Shown: positions 8,215-16,098 of the stretch, in pieces
Position numbering within the stretch: position 1 is the stretch's first letter
How the letters are laid out: the number at the start of each line of letters is the position of its first letter
From: an uncultured Opitutia bacterium
Lineage (GTDB): Bacteria; Verrucomicrobiota; Verrucomicrobiia; Opitutales; Opitutaceae
Assembly (NCBI GenBank): GCA_937952235.1
Contig: CALFZM010000177.1
Coordinates: 1 to 24,030, forward strand
Direction of reading: 5' to 3'
DNA: 24,030 nucleotides
Program-made: the position numbers and the translations under genes
The notes under the pieces: generated by a model
Told to the model about the DNA's origin: nothing
Seen by the model: the letters and a program-made list of their open reading frames with translations, nothing else
Database searches by the model: none

Positions 8215-9024
8215 CTAAATCGACGTTCGGAGCAGGTGGGGCAGCGCGATCACCAACGGTGGATCTGAAATTGCTACGGGCCGCAGGTCCGCCCGCACGT
8301 GGTTGGCGTCGCCCGCAATCAAAGTGCGTGCCACCCGCGTCTGCTCCGGCTGGCGTATCGGATCGAAAGGCGGCACGTTCATGGGCAACTGCAGCACGAG
8401 CAGGTGAAATGCAGCCTGCGCCGGCCGGCGAATCCGGAAGGGGCCAGGCCCCAGCAATACGGTCCCGGCCAGAGGGGGGCCTTGAGGAATCGCCTTTCGA
8501 AAAGCGCCGACGAAGATGATCCGGTTGAACCGGTTCTCGGGAGCCGCGACGTAGCCTTCCAGGGTGTCTGAACCTTCGTAGCGATGGGTGCGGGAGAATT
8601 CGAGCGCGTCGCGCCACAAGTCCTCCGGCGCGTATTGCTTCACCGCTTCCCGAAAGGTCACAGGCGAAAGGCCTACTAAGGCATGGAAAATCCGGGAGAA
8701 GGTCCCGAGCGAAGAGTAGCCCACGTCGAGGCAAATGTCGGTCACCGACGCATCGGAAGCCAGCAGAGCCCGCTTGGCCCGCTCCATTCGAACCGCGGCC
8801 AGAAACAACCGCGGGCTGATGCCCGTCACCGCCTTGAAGACCTTGATGAAGTAGAACGGGCTCATAGCCACAGACGCCGCCATGCTTTGCGTGGAGTGGG
8901 GCGATGCCAAGTCCTGCGTCATGGTGTGGATGGCACGCTCCACCGCCAATTGGTGCTGCGCGACGGTATCCGGCCGCCGGACCGCCGTGAGGTCGGCATC
9001 ACTCCCGGGCGGTGTCGCGAGCAT
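8215..9024 (-). CDS. AraC/XylS-family transcriptional regulator
   Basis: The protein (269 residues from the ATG at 9024) carries its AraC DNA-binding domain at the N-terminal end: first helix-turn-helix about residues 45-66 (MAASVAMSPFYFIKVFKAVT) and second about 94-118 (VTDICLDVGYSSLGTFSRIF), with the family's typical SPxxF segment after it. The remaining 140 residues form a C-terminal domain, probably the ligand or effector part. This N-terminal HTH order differs from AraC itself but is common in GyrI-like and related regulators. The frame is open upstream to 9129. I chose 9024 because it precedes the first recognisable sequence and overlaps the thioesterase gene by only 26 bp, implying coupling. 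It is the only regulator in the cluster and likely acts on its own operon; operators are not identifiable from one copy. Confidence 0.9.
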   Translation of the reverse strand: MLATPPGSDADLTAVRRPDTVAQHQLAVERAIHTMTQDLASPHSTQSMAASVAMSPFYFIKVFKAVTGISPRLFLAAVRMERAKRALLASDASVTDICLDVGYSSLGTFSRIFHALVGLSPVTFREAVKQYAPEDLWRDALEFSRTHRYEGSDTLEGYVAAPENRFNRIIFVGAFRKAIPQGPPLAGTVLLGPGPFRIRRPAQAAFHLLVLQLPMNVPPFDPIRQPEQTRVARTLIAGDANHVRADLRPVAISDPPLVIALPHLLRTSI

Positions 9025-9451
9025 ACGAATGAAGTGCCGCCACAAAATACGGCGGAATCTCAATCGGGGTCGGAGGCTTCGGATCGTTCCGCTCCAAGCA
9101 TCTGATCCGCTGTTTGCCCGTCGCCACAAGGAGCGGTGCCTCGTCTGTGATCTTCCGGTAGTCGAACAGCAACGTCATCGACGTTCCGGCGATCACCCCC
9201 AGGCGCAGCTCGATCTGCACTTGGTCGAACGGGAAGAGCTCGTGGAAATACCGGCAGGAGGCGCTGAGGGTGGCGAGCGCCAGGCGCCGACTGTTCAGGG
9301 CCGCACACATTTCCGGCACGTGCTCCTGCAGGAACAATTCCCGCACCCGGCCCTGCCATGCGAGGTAGCTGGCATAGTAGACATTCCCCACCGCGTTGGT
9401 GTCTCCGTAACAGACGAGGTGTCGGTAGACGTAGGCTTTGGATCGGCTCAT
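8999..9451 (-). CDS. Enediyne-type hotdog thioesterase (TEBC/CalE7-like)
   Basis: A 150-residue single-domain hotdog (4-HBT-like) thioesterase. The N-terminal motif GDTNAVGNVYYASYLAWQGR is near-diagnostic of the enediyne-associated TEBC/SgcE10/CalE7/DynE7 group, which releases the polyene product from the PKSE acyl carrier. From memory, Asn19 and Arg37 matter in CalE7; Asn19 (GDTN) and Arg37 (GRVRE) fall at exactly those positions here if the start is at 9451. That start overlaps the unbL stop as ATGA, so the two are translationally coupled; the frame extends upstream but only through unbL coding sequence. A PKSE gene is the usual neighbour of this enzyme and is absent. The chemistry could therefore be release of a product made by a synthase elsewhere, or hydrolysis of an acyl-CoA. 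Confidence 0.88.
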   Translation of the reverse strand: MSRSKAYVYRHLVCYGDTNAVGNVYYASYLAWQGRVRELFLQEHVPEMCAALNSRRLALATLSASCRYFHELFPFDQVQIELRLGVIAGTSMTLLFDYRKITDEAPLLVATGKQRIRCLERNDPKPPTPIEIPPYFVAALHSYARDTARE

Positions 9452-10446
9452 CGGGGCGCGCTCGGGAGGAGGGTGCGGGCAGCCAGCGTTTTTTGGATCT
9501 TTTGCCGCCACGATTCATAGGCCGGCGGGGAATTTTCGAAGGACAGCCCGGCCTGCGCCTCGTCCGTCACCCGCGCGGCCTCGCGGGCGGGCATGCCGCA
9601 CGCGGTGTCGTGACGAGGCTCGAGCTGCCCGCCGCACTCGAGCGCTTTCGCCGCGAACGCCGCCCCCTGCGCGAGCGCGGGCGCGTGCGGCCCCGCGGCC
9701 TGCTGCACGTCCTGGAGCTCCGCCTCCGCCGGCTCGCCTGCATACACCATCGCCAGGCCGACGCCGGCCCAGAGATCGGCCCGGCGCGCTGGTGCGAATT
9801 CTCCGATCCGGCAGATCAGTTCCTCCGGCTGGGCGGCCGCGACGAACCACAGGCACCTCCCCACGCCCTGGTCGAACGCCCTCGCCTCATACGGCGCTCC
9901 GCCCGCTGGTGCCGCGAGCGAGGCGCGCCGATGCGGTGCGGCAAAAAAATAATCTCGGAATCCCATGCCGTCGATCGCCAGCCAGCGCAGCAAAGGATCC
10001 AGCTCGGAAAAAATCCGCCGGGCACCCGGCACCCAGCCGAAAGCCCAGCCGGCGCCCACGTGCATCAGATACGTGTAGCGTTCCCCGTGCTCCGCGAGGA
10101 AAGCGGCCAGCAATGGGCGACGCCAAGGGTTGAGCGCCTCCCGCGCGACGAGCGCCATCGCGGCGCCTTCGTAGGCGAAGCCGCGCAGCGCGCGGTCCAC
10201 CTGCTCCAGCCTCCGCGCCAGGCTCGTCTGGTCCGGTGCGTCGAGCCCCGCGTGATAACCTTCGCGGAACGTGGCCACGATCGCCTCGAAACGCTCCTGC
10301 TGCCGCTCGCTGCGCGCGACGATTCCGCGCGCGCGGGCGGTCGCGTCCATGCGCTTCAGGCGGGCGGCCAGCCTTCCGATCCCGCGCGCCAGCCGATCGC
10401 CACAACGGTGGCGAAATCCAGGCGCGGGCGGGGAGGAGGCTGACAT
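9448..10446 (-). CDS. unbL: UnbL-like DUF1702 protein of the enediyne cassette
   Basis: A 332-residue protein with the DUF1702 pattern: ATARARGIVARSERQQERF, a helix with FREGYHAGLD, RGFAYEGAAMALVARE, TYLMHVGAGWAFGWVPGARR, DPLLRWLAIDGMGFRDYFF and a Trp/Cys-containing region around GRCLWFVAA. DUF1702 proteins occur as UnbL/E5 in the conserved enediyne cassette; the biochemical role is unknown. The length is typical. No transmembrane segments are convincing. The gene lies 30 bp after unbU and shares an ATGA overlap with the thioesterase. In the usual cassette order (unbV, unbU, unbL, PKSE, TEBC) the synthase would follow here, and it does not. Assignment to UnbL is from family knowledge and motif recall; I am fairly sure. 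Confidence 0.85.
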   Translation of the reverse strand: MSASSPPAPGFRHRCGDRLARGIGRLAARLKRMDATARARGIVARSERQQERFEAIVATFREGYHAGLDAPDQTSLARRLEQVDRALRGFAYEGAAMALVAREALNPWRRPLLAAFLAEHGERYTYLMHVGAGWAFGWVPGARRIFSELDPLLRWLAIDGMGFRDYFFAAPHRRASLAAPAGGAPYEARAFDQGVGRCLWFVAAAQPEELICRIGEFAPARRADLWAGVGLAMVYAGEPAEAELQDVQQAAGPHAPALAQGAAFAAKALECGGQLEPRHDTACGMPAREAARVTDEAQAGLSFENSPPAYESWRQKIQKTLAARTLLPSAPR

Positions 10447-10476
10447 GGCGGAGGAGCGTGGCGGATCGTGGACTCT

Positions 10477-11454
10477 CTAGGCCCGCCCGAGGATGGCGCG
10501 GACCCGAGGCTCCGGCGCGGCGGACGCGTTAATGGACTTCCTGTGGCAATACCACAGCCAGCCGCCGCGAAGGAGGCACGTGATCGAGAGGCAGAAGAAA
10601 AGCGTGTAGACCACCCCCAGCGCCATCAGCACGCCATACACCGCCGCAGTCCCGAGGCCGAACCAGATCTGGCCCTGCCTGTCGTCGGGTGTCGTCTGCG
10701 GATCGGTGATCATATAAAACGTGAACAGGATGAACGCGACACCTGTCATCGTGTTCAGCGCAGCCGCCAAGCGGACGTCCATCATCGCGGAGCGCACCAC
10801 CGCTTGCAGAACGAACCCGCCCAGCCACGCTAGGATCAGCGGCAGACGCTCGGTCTTGTTCTTGTTTATCCGCGACCCGAAGAAGATGATGATCGTTGGG
10901 ATGAGGTAACCAAGCAGGCCCGGCAGATTTTCCGTGAACTGGTAGGGCATTGCCACACCCACCCAGTGAAAGCAGAGCAGCGTGACGGTAATCCCGCAGT
11001 TCGACGGGTTCATGAAATGCTGCATCCGTCCCGTGGCGTCCATCGGCGCCTGCAGTAGCGCTTTCGAGGCGATGGCCACTACCGCGGCGAAGATCACGAC
11101 GTCGATCCGGTCGTTGGCATAGGTCAGCATGGCGACCGCCAGCCCGGAAATGTGCGGAGGCAGGAAAAAATCGATCCGCCGCTGCCAATCGATTCGCTTT
11201 TGTGAATCGCGATCCTGCGAATCGGTCTGCTCCCTCCGTGTCGTCGCAAAGAAACGTGGCGTTTCACCAGTGCCCCGGACCTTCATGATTTCCAGGATAA
11301 TTTCCGTGGCGTAGGCGGCGAGCACGGCGGCGACGCTTTGCAGATGGGATTGCTCGAAACCCAGCACGGTGTGGCCCAGCACGTTGAGGACGGTGATGGC
11401 GACGGCGAAAAACCGCAGGGCCTCGAGGCGTTTCTTTTTAGTTTTTTCGTCCAT
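10477..11454 (-). CDS. unbU: UnbU-like RnfD/NqrB-related membrane protein
   Basis: A 325-residue polytopic membrane protein with about eight hydrophobic segments. The stretch MQHFMNPSNCGITVTLLCFH resembles the FNPSN region of the flavin- or quinone-associated membrane subunits RnfD and NqrB, the known relatives of UnbU. A cytoplasmic, charged loop (RREQTDSQDRDSQKRIDWQR) separates the first helices from the rest. I chose the ATG at 11454, which opens a Lys-rich N-terminus (MDEKTKKKRLEALRFFAVAI) followed by a helix and overlaps the unbV stop by 17 bp. In enediyne cassettes UnbU is conserved but uncharacterised; electron transfer or export of the product has been proposed. Its position directly after unbV matches the known order. 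Confidence 0.88.
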   Translation of the reverse strand: MDEKTKKKRLEALRFFAVAITVLNVLGHTVLGFEQSHLQSVAAVLAAYATEIILEIMKVRGTGETPRFFATTRREQTDSQDRDSQKRIDWQRRIDFFLPPHISGLAVAMLTYANDRIDVVIFAAVVAIASKALLQAPMDATGRMQHFMNPSNCGITVTLLCFHWVGVAMPYQFTENLPGLLGYLIPTIIIFFGSRINKNKTERLPLILAWLGGFVLQAVVRSAMMDVRLAAALNTMTGVAFILFTFYMITDPQTTPDDRQGQIWFGLGTAAVYGVLMALGVVYTLFFCLSITCLLRGGWLWYCHRKSINASAAPEPRVRAILGRA

Positions 11455-13741
11455 CGGATTCGTCCCCCACCACCACGACCCACCAGCCGTCGATCCCCAC
11501 GGCTTTCGTCGGGTCCTTGTCCTCCAGCGGATGCGAGGTGCGGAGCTGCTGGCCCGTCGGCGCCGCGCACACGATGCCGGGATAAGCGGTCCAGCCTTCA
11601 CGGGCGGGAAAGGGATCGTCCTGCCGCTCGGCCACCGGGGCGTTTCCGGGCGTCGGTTGCGGCCCGCGCCATTGGACCTGCACGGTCAGGCGCTCCGTGA
11701 TTGCCCGCATTCCAACGCCGAAATGCGCTTCTGCCGGCCGGCGCCCACTGTGCCCGTTGCCACCGTCGATCACGGCTGTGCCTACGACGAGGCGTTGCTG
11801 GTCTTCGAGCACAACGCGCGCGCCTATCACCGGCGTGGCGGTCCACCGCTTCTTTGCAAAGGTGGCGGCGGTGTGCACGCCGAGCGGGGCGGGGTTGTCG
11901 CCCGCGCGCTTCACCACGCGCACGCCGACGAAGTTTCCCGCTGCGGCCGCCGCATTACGATAGGCGAACGAGTCTTCCCACTGGTTCGCGAGCACGAAAT
12001 CGATCCGCCCGTCGTGGTCGATGTCACCCACGGCGATGCCGCGCGAAACCATTTTGTCCCGAAAAACCGGCTGCGTCCCGCGCCGAAGATCGGCGCCGAT
12101 GTCCACAAAGGTGGTTTCCGTCGGCAGGCGGGCAAAGAAAGCGAGCCGGCTGTCGCCGCTGAGCTTACCTTGGCGGCGACGGACTTTTGCTTTCGGCGAT
12201 TCGTCAGTGCGGAAATATGGCCACGCCCAAAGGTGACGCAGGTTGTAATCGTTGCCCGTGGCCAGCTCCTGCAAATAGGCCCACTGGTTAACGTCGCCCT
12301 GCAGAAAACCAAGCGCCTGCACGACTTCCGGGCACCCGTCGTTGTTGAAGTCGGCCGCCTTGATGTCCCAGGCCCAGCCGCTGCGAGCGAGGCCGAGGTT
12401 TTCGCTGTTGTCGCGGTATGCCGCGACGCCCTTTTCGAAGTTCGCCCGCATTTCCCTTCGCGAAGGCACCGTGGGCTCAAATGCGAAATGGCTTTCGAGC
12501 AGCGCCCACTCCTCGGCGATATTGCTGACGAGAATCGACGACGGTTGATGCGCTTGGGACGGTCGCAACGTCACGAAATCGACACCCATGCCTTTGAAGC
12601 TGTCGCGGCCGAGAGTCTTGGAGCGCGGCACGCTGAACTCCGGGGTCCCGCGAGCCACCCGGAATTTCACTTGGCCCGGCGTCGAGCGGTTCACCAGCAG
12701 CCGGTCCTCCCCGAAATCGTTTGCAAGGTAGATCTCCGGTAGGAAGTCGCCGTCGAGGTCGCCAGCCGCGATGGCGAGCGTCCAGCCATCGAGAATTTTG
12801 ATTGAGCGCGACTCCGCGTCGCTGGAGTCGTCGTCTTCAATCTCGATCGGAGCGTGGCGGAAACTGATTTGTTTATCATCGCTTGAATTGAGCAGGACAT
12901 ATTTCCGACCGCCATTCAGCGCGCGTGACATGGATGACTGCATTTTTTGCGGCTTGGTCTCCGCATTGGGATTCAGCACTTCGGCGGTCGACGGAAAATA
13001 GTTGCCGATCACCAGGTCGGGACGCCCGTCTCCGTCGATGTCGGCCTGACAGACGCAGTTGGTAAACCATTTCGCGTCACCACCTAGTATCGCCGCGGGT
13101 AGATTGCGTCCGGTTTGCTTCCAAGACCCGCCGCGCGGATTCTTGAAGGCCACCGGCAGACGGCCCCAGTAGTAAACGAGCACGTCCATCCAGCCGTCGG
13201 CATCGAAGTCCCCGATTACCGAGCCCATCGGGGCCCAAGTGCGTTTCGAATCAGCGTTCGCCGCGTCAGGCGGTGGCGGAGTCAGCTCGTCGATTTCCTC
13301 CGCCACAAAGCTGTCGCCCGATGGCTCGAGCCGGATCAATGTGACACGATCGTCGCGCGGATCAACGAGGACACAGGTGTCAGGACGTCCGGAATTGCGC
13401 AGATCGCCGAGTGAAACGGCGGCGCCGACAGATGAAATCCAGCCGTTGTTCGGCGCGTAATCACGATGCACGTCACGAGCAATCCGCGCGCCGCCGCCGG
13501 GCAATGCAGTCGGGGCGCCAAACGCATACGCCGACACCAGCGCCGCCGGTTTCGGTGTCGGCCACGGATTGGTCGCGAGATAGGCGACCGCGATCATCGC
13601 TCCCGCAACCACTCGGCGGGGCCAGTGAGACCGCGTGGCCCACGGGCGCTGCGATAACGAGCGATCGGCAACGGGCGAAGTGGAGATGGATGCCGCCGAT
13701 GCTTTGTCGGCGGTTTCGAAGCTGGGGGGGGGCTGGATCAC
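11438..13741 (-). CDS. unbV: UnbV-like FG-GAP/ASPIC protein of the enediyne cassette
   Basis: A 767-residue protein with a GTG start overlapping the stop of the upstream ORF (GTGA). A positively charged N-terminus is followed by one hydrophobic helix (VVAGAMIAVAYLATNPW, about residues 44-60), implying export or membrane anchoring. The body is a beta-propeller of FG-GAP/VCBS repeats with calcium-type loops: GDFDADGWMDVLVY, ADIDGDGRPDLVIG, GDLDGDFLPEIYLAND, ADFNNDGCPEVV and GDIDHDGRIDFVLAN. The C-terminal portion is an ASPIC/UnbV domain (PVIGARVVLEDQQRLVVG, then DGGNGHSGRRPAEAHFGVG). UnbV is one of the five conserved enediyne-cassette proteins; its role is unknown. A run of nine C in the coding strand at codons 4-6 could allow slippage; ATG codons at the helix offer a start beyond it. 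Confidence 0.88.
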   Translation of the reverse strand: MIQPPPSFETADKASAASISTSPVADRSLSQRPWATRSHWPRRVVAGAMIAVAYLATNPWPTPKPAALVSAYAFGAPTALPGGGARIARDVHRDYAPNNGWISSVGAAVSLGDLRNSGRPDTCVLVDPRDDRVTLIRLEPSGDSFVAEEIDELTPPPPDAANADSKRTWAPMGSVIGDFDADGWMDVLVYYWGRLPVAFKNPRGGSWKQTGRNLPAAILGGDAKWFTNCVCQADIDGDGRPDLVIGNYFPSTAEVLNPNAETKPQKMQSSMSRALNGGRKYVLLNSSDDKQISFRHAPIEIEDDDSSDAESRSIKILDGWTLAIAAGDLDGDFLPEIYLANDFGEDRLLVNRSTPGQVKFRVARGTPEFSVPRSKTLGRDSFKGMGVDFVTLRPSQAHQPSSILVSNIAEEWALLESHFAFEPTVPSRREMRANFEKGVAAYRDNSENLGLARSGWAWDIKAADFNNDGCPEVVQALGFLQGDVNQWAYLQELATGNDYNLRHLWAWPYFRTDESPKAKVRRRQGKLSGDSRLAFFARLPTETTFVDIGADLRRGTQPVFRDKMVSRGIAVGDIDHDGRIDFVLANQWEDSFAYRNAAAAAGNFVGVRVVKRAGDNPAPLGVHTAATFAKKRWTATPVIGARVVLEDQQRLVVGTAVIDGGNGHSGRRPAEAHFGVGMRAITERLTVQVQWRGPQPTPGNAPVAERQDDPFPAREGWTAYPGIVCAAPTGQQLRTSHPLEDKDPTKAVGIDGWWVVVVGDESDGRKN
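13724..13732. repeat. Nine-base G/C homopolymer at the unbV start
   Basis: Nine consecutive G on the + strand (C in the coding strand) encode the three prolines at codons 4-6 of unbV. Slipped-strand changes would shift the frame within ten residues of the GTG start. Whether this varies in nature, or is only a sequencing-sensitive spot, cannot be told from one sequence. Confidence 0.7.
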
Positions 13742-14088
13742 CGGAGGAGCGCGATCGCTAGGCGATTCGCATAAGTCATGCCGCGGTAAAACAAATCATT
13801 GAACCGATGGGGAGTGTAGCGATCTGTGCCTCCACGTTGCTCGCCGGGCCATGGGCACGTTGCCGCCTCGTAGAGATCCGAAAGCGGCTGCTCCGATCGA
13901 TTCGAGGACGTTGGAGTGCGTGAGAGCCGCGAAAATACCGACGATCGACGACGACGCGGACGGGGTAGTGCCATCTTCAGCGACGCGGCCGCCGGACCGC
14001 GATGCTCGATCTCGCGGGCGAGTTGCGGGCAAACAACGACGGCCAATCGTTGCGCCAGCCGCGCTATGGGGAGCGTTGGGATCCGCAC
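13738..14088 (-). CDS. Doubtful ORF upstream of unbV, possible gene remnant
   Basis: The 116-codon frame ends in a stop that overlaps the GTG of unbV (GTGA), the kind of coupling seen inside the cluster. Its last 45 residues (YEAATCPWPGEQRGGTDRYT, then HRFNDLFYRGMTYANRLAIA) have natural composition. The first half is Arg/Ser-rich and unlike a folded protein, and no good start or ribosome binding site is apparent; the frame opens at about 14178. It may be the 3' end of a gene whose beginning was lost or frameshifted, or merely an open frame. No family is recognisable. Confidence 0.3.
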   Translation of the reverse strand: MRIPTLPIARLAQRLAVVVCPQLAREIEHRGPAAASLKMALPRPRRRRSSVFSRLSRTPTSSNRSEQPLSDLYEAATCPWPGEQRGGTDRYTPHRFNDLFYRGMTYANRLAIALLR

Positions 14089-14721
14089 GACATGATGCCC
14101 TGAACAAAAGGCAGAGGAAGGAAGGATGAACCCGCTACGCGAAAGCGCGTCTGAAGCGAACGCGCTCCGGGAGCTGGCCTAGGGATAACCGGACTTGATC
14201 ACCGGGGTAGCCGGTGGGGGCGGCCGAACGAAAGAAAGTTCGCTCCTGGAATTCAAGTATTTTGTGCGGTTCACCTATGGTGACCGATTGAAAAAGGCAC
14301 CCGCGAAGCAAATGGGCGCGATTCCCATACCCAAATATTTGCCAGAATATTTGCCAGCAGATGGAAAACTCGCACCATTCGGTGACACCAAGGTTCACTT
14401 TGGTGCAGTTCTAACTAAAACATAAACAACTCGAAGCACGTTCAACGAAGCTTTTGGCTGTTGGGCTCGCGAGAGGTTCGAATCCCTCCTCGGTGGGCGG
14501 GAGAGTGACCGTCGTTCGCGTCACAATTCCTCCTTTCCCCACAAGTGGGGAATTCAGCTGCTCCAATCCCTTGATCGAAATCGCGAATTCCGCGGGGTGG
14601 AGATCGCGCAGCGATACTGCCTTGATCGGGCGTAGATTGACGAAAGCAGGAACTGGCAGTCGCTAGAGGATTCGAGCGAGGCGAGCGTCGGTTCGACGGT
14701 TGGAGCGACGCCGAAGGACAG
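14089..14721. other. Gene-free, compositionally mixed region with tRNA-like and hairpin segments
   Basis: I see no convincing gene. Between about 14240 and 14450 the sequence is clearly more AT-rich than its surroundings. It includes a tandem pair of ATATTTGCCAG units near 14336-14360 and a hairpin of CACCAAGG with CTTTGGTG at about 14390-14409. At 14475-14490 the motif GAGGTTCGAATCCCTC resembles a tRNA T-arm, but no full cloverleaf can be built around it. This may be a scar of a tRNA-targeting element. Confidence 0.4.
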
Positions 14722-14750
14722 AAAAAAGGCGGCAGGGGTTACCGGCCGCC
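14722..14750 (-). terminator. Rho-independent terminator after the 98-residue gene
   Basis: Read on the - strand, a GGCGGC/GCCGCC stem with an 11-nt loop is followed directly by six T. It lies 14 bp past the stop of the 98-residue gene at 14764, the expected place. Confidence 0.7.
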
Positions 14751-14763
14751 GGGGTGGCGAGGG

Positions 14764-15060
14764 TCACTCGCTTTGTTCGGACTTCAGTTCCGCGAGGCGG
14801 TGGAAGATGAACGTGTGGGCCTGGTCGGCCAGCTTGGCGACGAGCGGGAGGTCATCACGGCCGAAGCTGTCGGTGTCGTGATAGTTCTTGGCGTCGTCCA
14901 CGTAGGTCCGGGCGAAGGTCACGTTGTAGAATTTTTTCTGGTCGGCTTCGTTCTCCCACACGGCGGCCTTGATCCGGCCGAGGCGGAAGGTTTTCACCGG
15001 CAGCTTGGCGCTGGTGGTGGGCTTGGCAGGCGAGGCGGGTTGAGCGGTCTTGGAGGGCAT
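14764..15060 (-). CDS. Conserved small protein of integrative elements, unknown
   Basis: A 98-residue soluble protein: a low-complexity Ala/Pro/Lys N-terminus (SKTAQPASPAKPTTSAK) followed by a compact domain, KTFRLGRIKAAVWENEADQK, FYNVTFARTYVD and SFGRDDLPLVAKLADQAH. The same pattern (an RxGxI..AVWxNE strand pair, YNVTxxRxY, then a FGRDDL helix) recurs, as I remember, in uncharacterised proteins of plasmids and genomic islands. The function is unknown; the small strand-strand-helix layout could suit nucleic-acid binding. I chose the ATG at 15060 because the frame upstream is low-quality. It is a single-gene unit with its own terminator and points away from the + strand genes at 15689. Confidence 0.7.
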   Translation of the reverse strand: MPSKTAQPASPAKPTTSAKLPVKTFRLGRIKAAVWENEADQKKFYNVTFARTYVDDAKNYHDTDSFGRDDLPLVAKLADQAHTFIFHRLAELKSEQSE

Positions 15061-15688
15061 ATAGTTCCTTTTTTGATTTTGAGGAGCGGGATTGCTGTCT
15101 CGCCCCAAGGCGGGGGTGCCGGCTGGGACGAGGGGACGGTTGGGGGGATTCCTTTCAAGGAGGACCCGAACGCTCCCTGTCCGCGCAGCGGCGGCGCGGT
15201 TGGAGGGGCCGCCAGAGAGAGCGAAAACGATCCCGGAAAAAGGAACGTGCCGCCTTGGCGGCGTTGCCCGGAAGAACGCGGACCGCTCGCAACCACGACT
15301 GCATGCAGCGCTGCCGGGGTGCTCCGTGCCGCCACCGGATCGGATCGTGGGAGAATGAAGCCGGAGAAATTCCGCAACGGTCTCGCCCGGTCCGGGGCGA
15401 CGACATTTCACGACTCTGCCAGCGGTGATGACTCACGCCGACGAGGGCCAGCCACACGGTCAGCGTGACTCGCGGAGCTGAAGTCCGCAGTGACCTCGCC
15501 TGACTTTCGGCCGGTCCCGGCCGCTTTGGGTCCGCAGGCACCGCTCAGTTTGTGGGGAGTCGCATGACTCCACGGTGATGAATCGCCGTGCCTCGCCCGA
15601 TGCTCCGGGCCTACCGAATCCGGTGTAGGATTTACCCCGCAATTTCGGCAGGGCTGCTCGATTGAGGATGACGCCGGGAGGCGCAGAG
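15061..15688. other. Gene-free interval between two divergent units
   Basis: 627 bp with ORFs in several frames but none with protein-like composition. It must contain the start signals for the - strand gene at 15060 and the + strand gene at 15689. A short palindrome GGAGTC-GCAT-GACTCC lies at about 15557-15572. I see no clear promoter. Confidence 0.4.
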
Positions 15689-16093
15689 ATGGATGCAGCG
15701 AAACCCAACTCATCCATGAAAACGAACCACACGACATCATCCATCACCGGCCCCGACGCGGCAGCGTCGGTGGTGCGGTATCAAATCTATCGGCAGAACC
15801 GCGCGGGGCTATTCCGTCCTAGCCATCGAACTGATTCCGCGCCGGAGGCGGTCGAGGCGTTCCTTAATCAGGCGCCCGCCTTTGATGGCGGCGAGGTGCG
15901 CCTCTTCGATCACCGCGAGCAGCGCATTGTCGCGTCGGTGGAGTGGAGGACTGAAAAGACCGACTTTGGCTTTCCGGTGCATCACCGCGTGAACCGCTTT
16001 CACGATGCGATGGTCGAACAGCTCGCGGCTGATGTCCTGGCGCGCGAAAGCCTCCGGGAGTCCGTTCGTCATAGCCTGCTGGCTGGGGTTTGA
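15689..16093 (+). CDS. Hypothetical protein of the island remnant
   Basis: A 134-residue soluble protein with a disordered Ser/Thr/Asn N-terminus and a folded part from about residue 28 (VVRYQIYRQNRAGLFRPSHR, then EVRLFDHREQRIVASVEW). I placed the start at the ATG at 15689 because GGGAGG lies 7 bp ahead; the frame is open back to 15662. Its stop at 16093 is within a few bases of the next gene, so the two form an operon ending in the terminator at 16483. I do not recognise it; its neighbours suggest a mobile-element accessory protein. Confidence 0.65.
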   Translation: MDAAKPNSSMKTNHTTSSITGPDAAASVVRYQIYRQNRAGLFRPSHRTDSAPEAVEAFLNQAPAFDGGEVRLFDHREQRIVASVEWRTEKTDFGFPVHHRVNRFHDAMVEQLAADVLARESLRESVRHSLLAGV

Positions 16094-16098
16094 TCGCC

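Noticed and set aside
9358..10443. 361-codon + strand ORF opposite unbL and the thioesterase
   Set aside because: It is a shadow of the DUF1702 and hotdog genes, with no domain-like content.
11369..12742. 457-codon + strand ORF within unbV/unbU
   Set aside because: It is antisense to genes with clear FG-GAP and membrane-protein character; its composition is Arg/His-rich and typical of a shadow frame.
14179..14200. TAGGGATAAC, the beginning of an I-SceI-like site
   Set aside because: Only the first ten bases match; the rest of the 18-bp recognition sequence is absent.
14390..14496. A complete tRNA between CACCAAG and CTCGGTG
   Set aside because: The ends pair in six of seven positions, but the interior is too long and shows no D-arm or anticodon arm, and the T-stem has mismatches.
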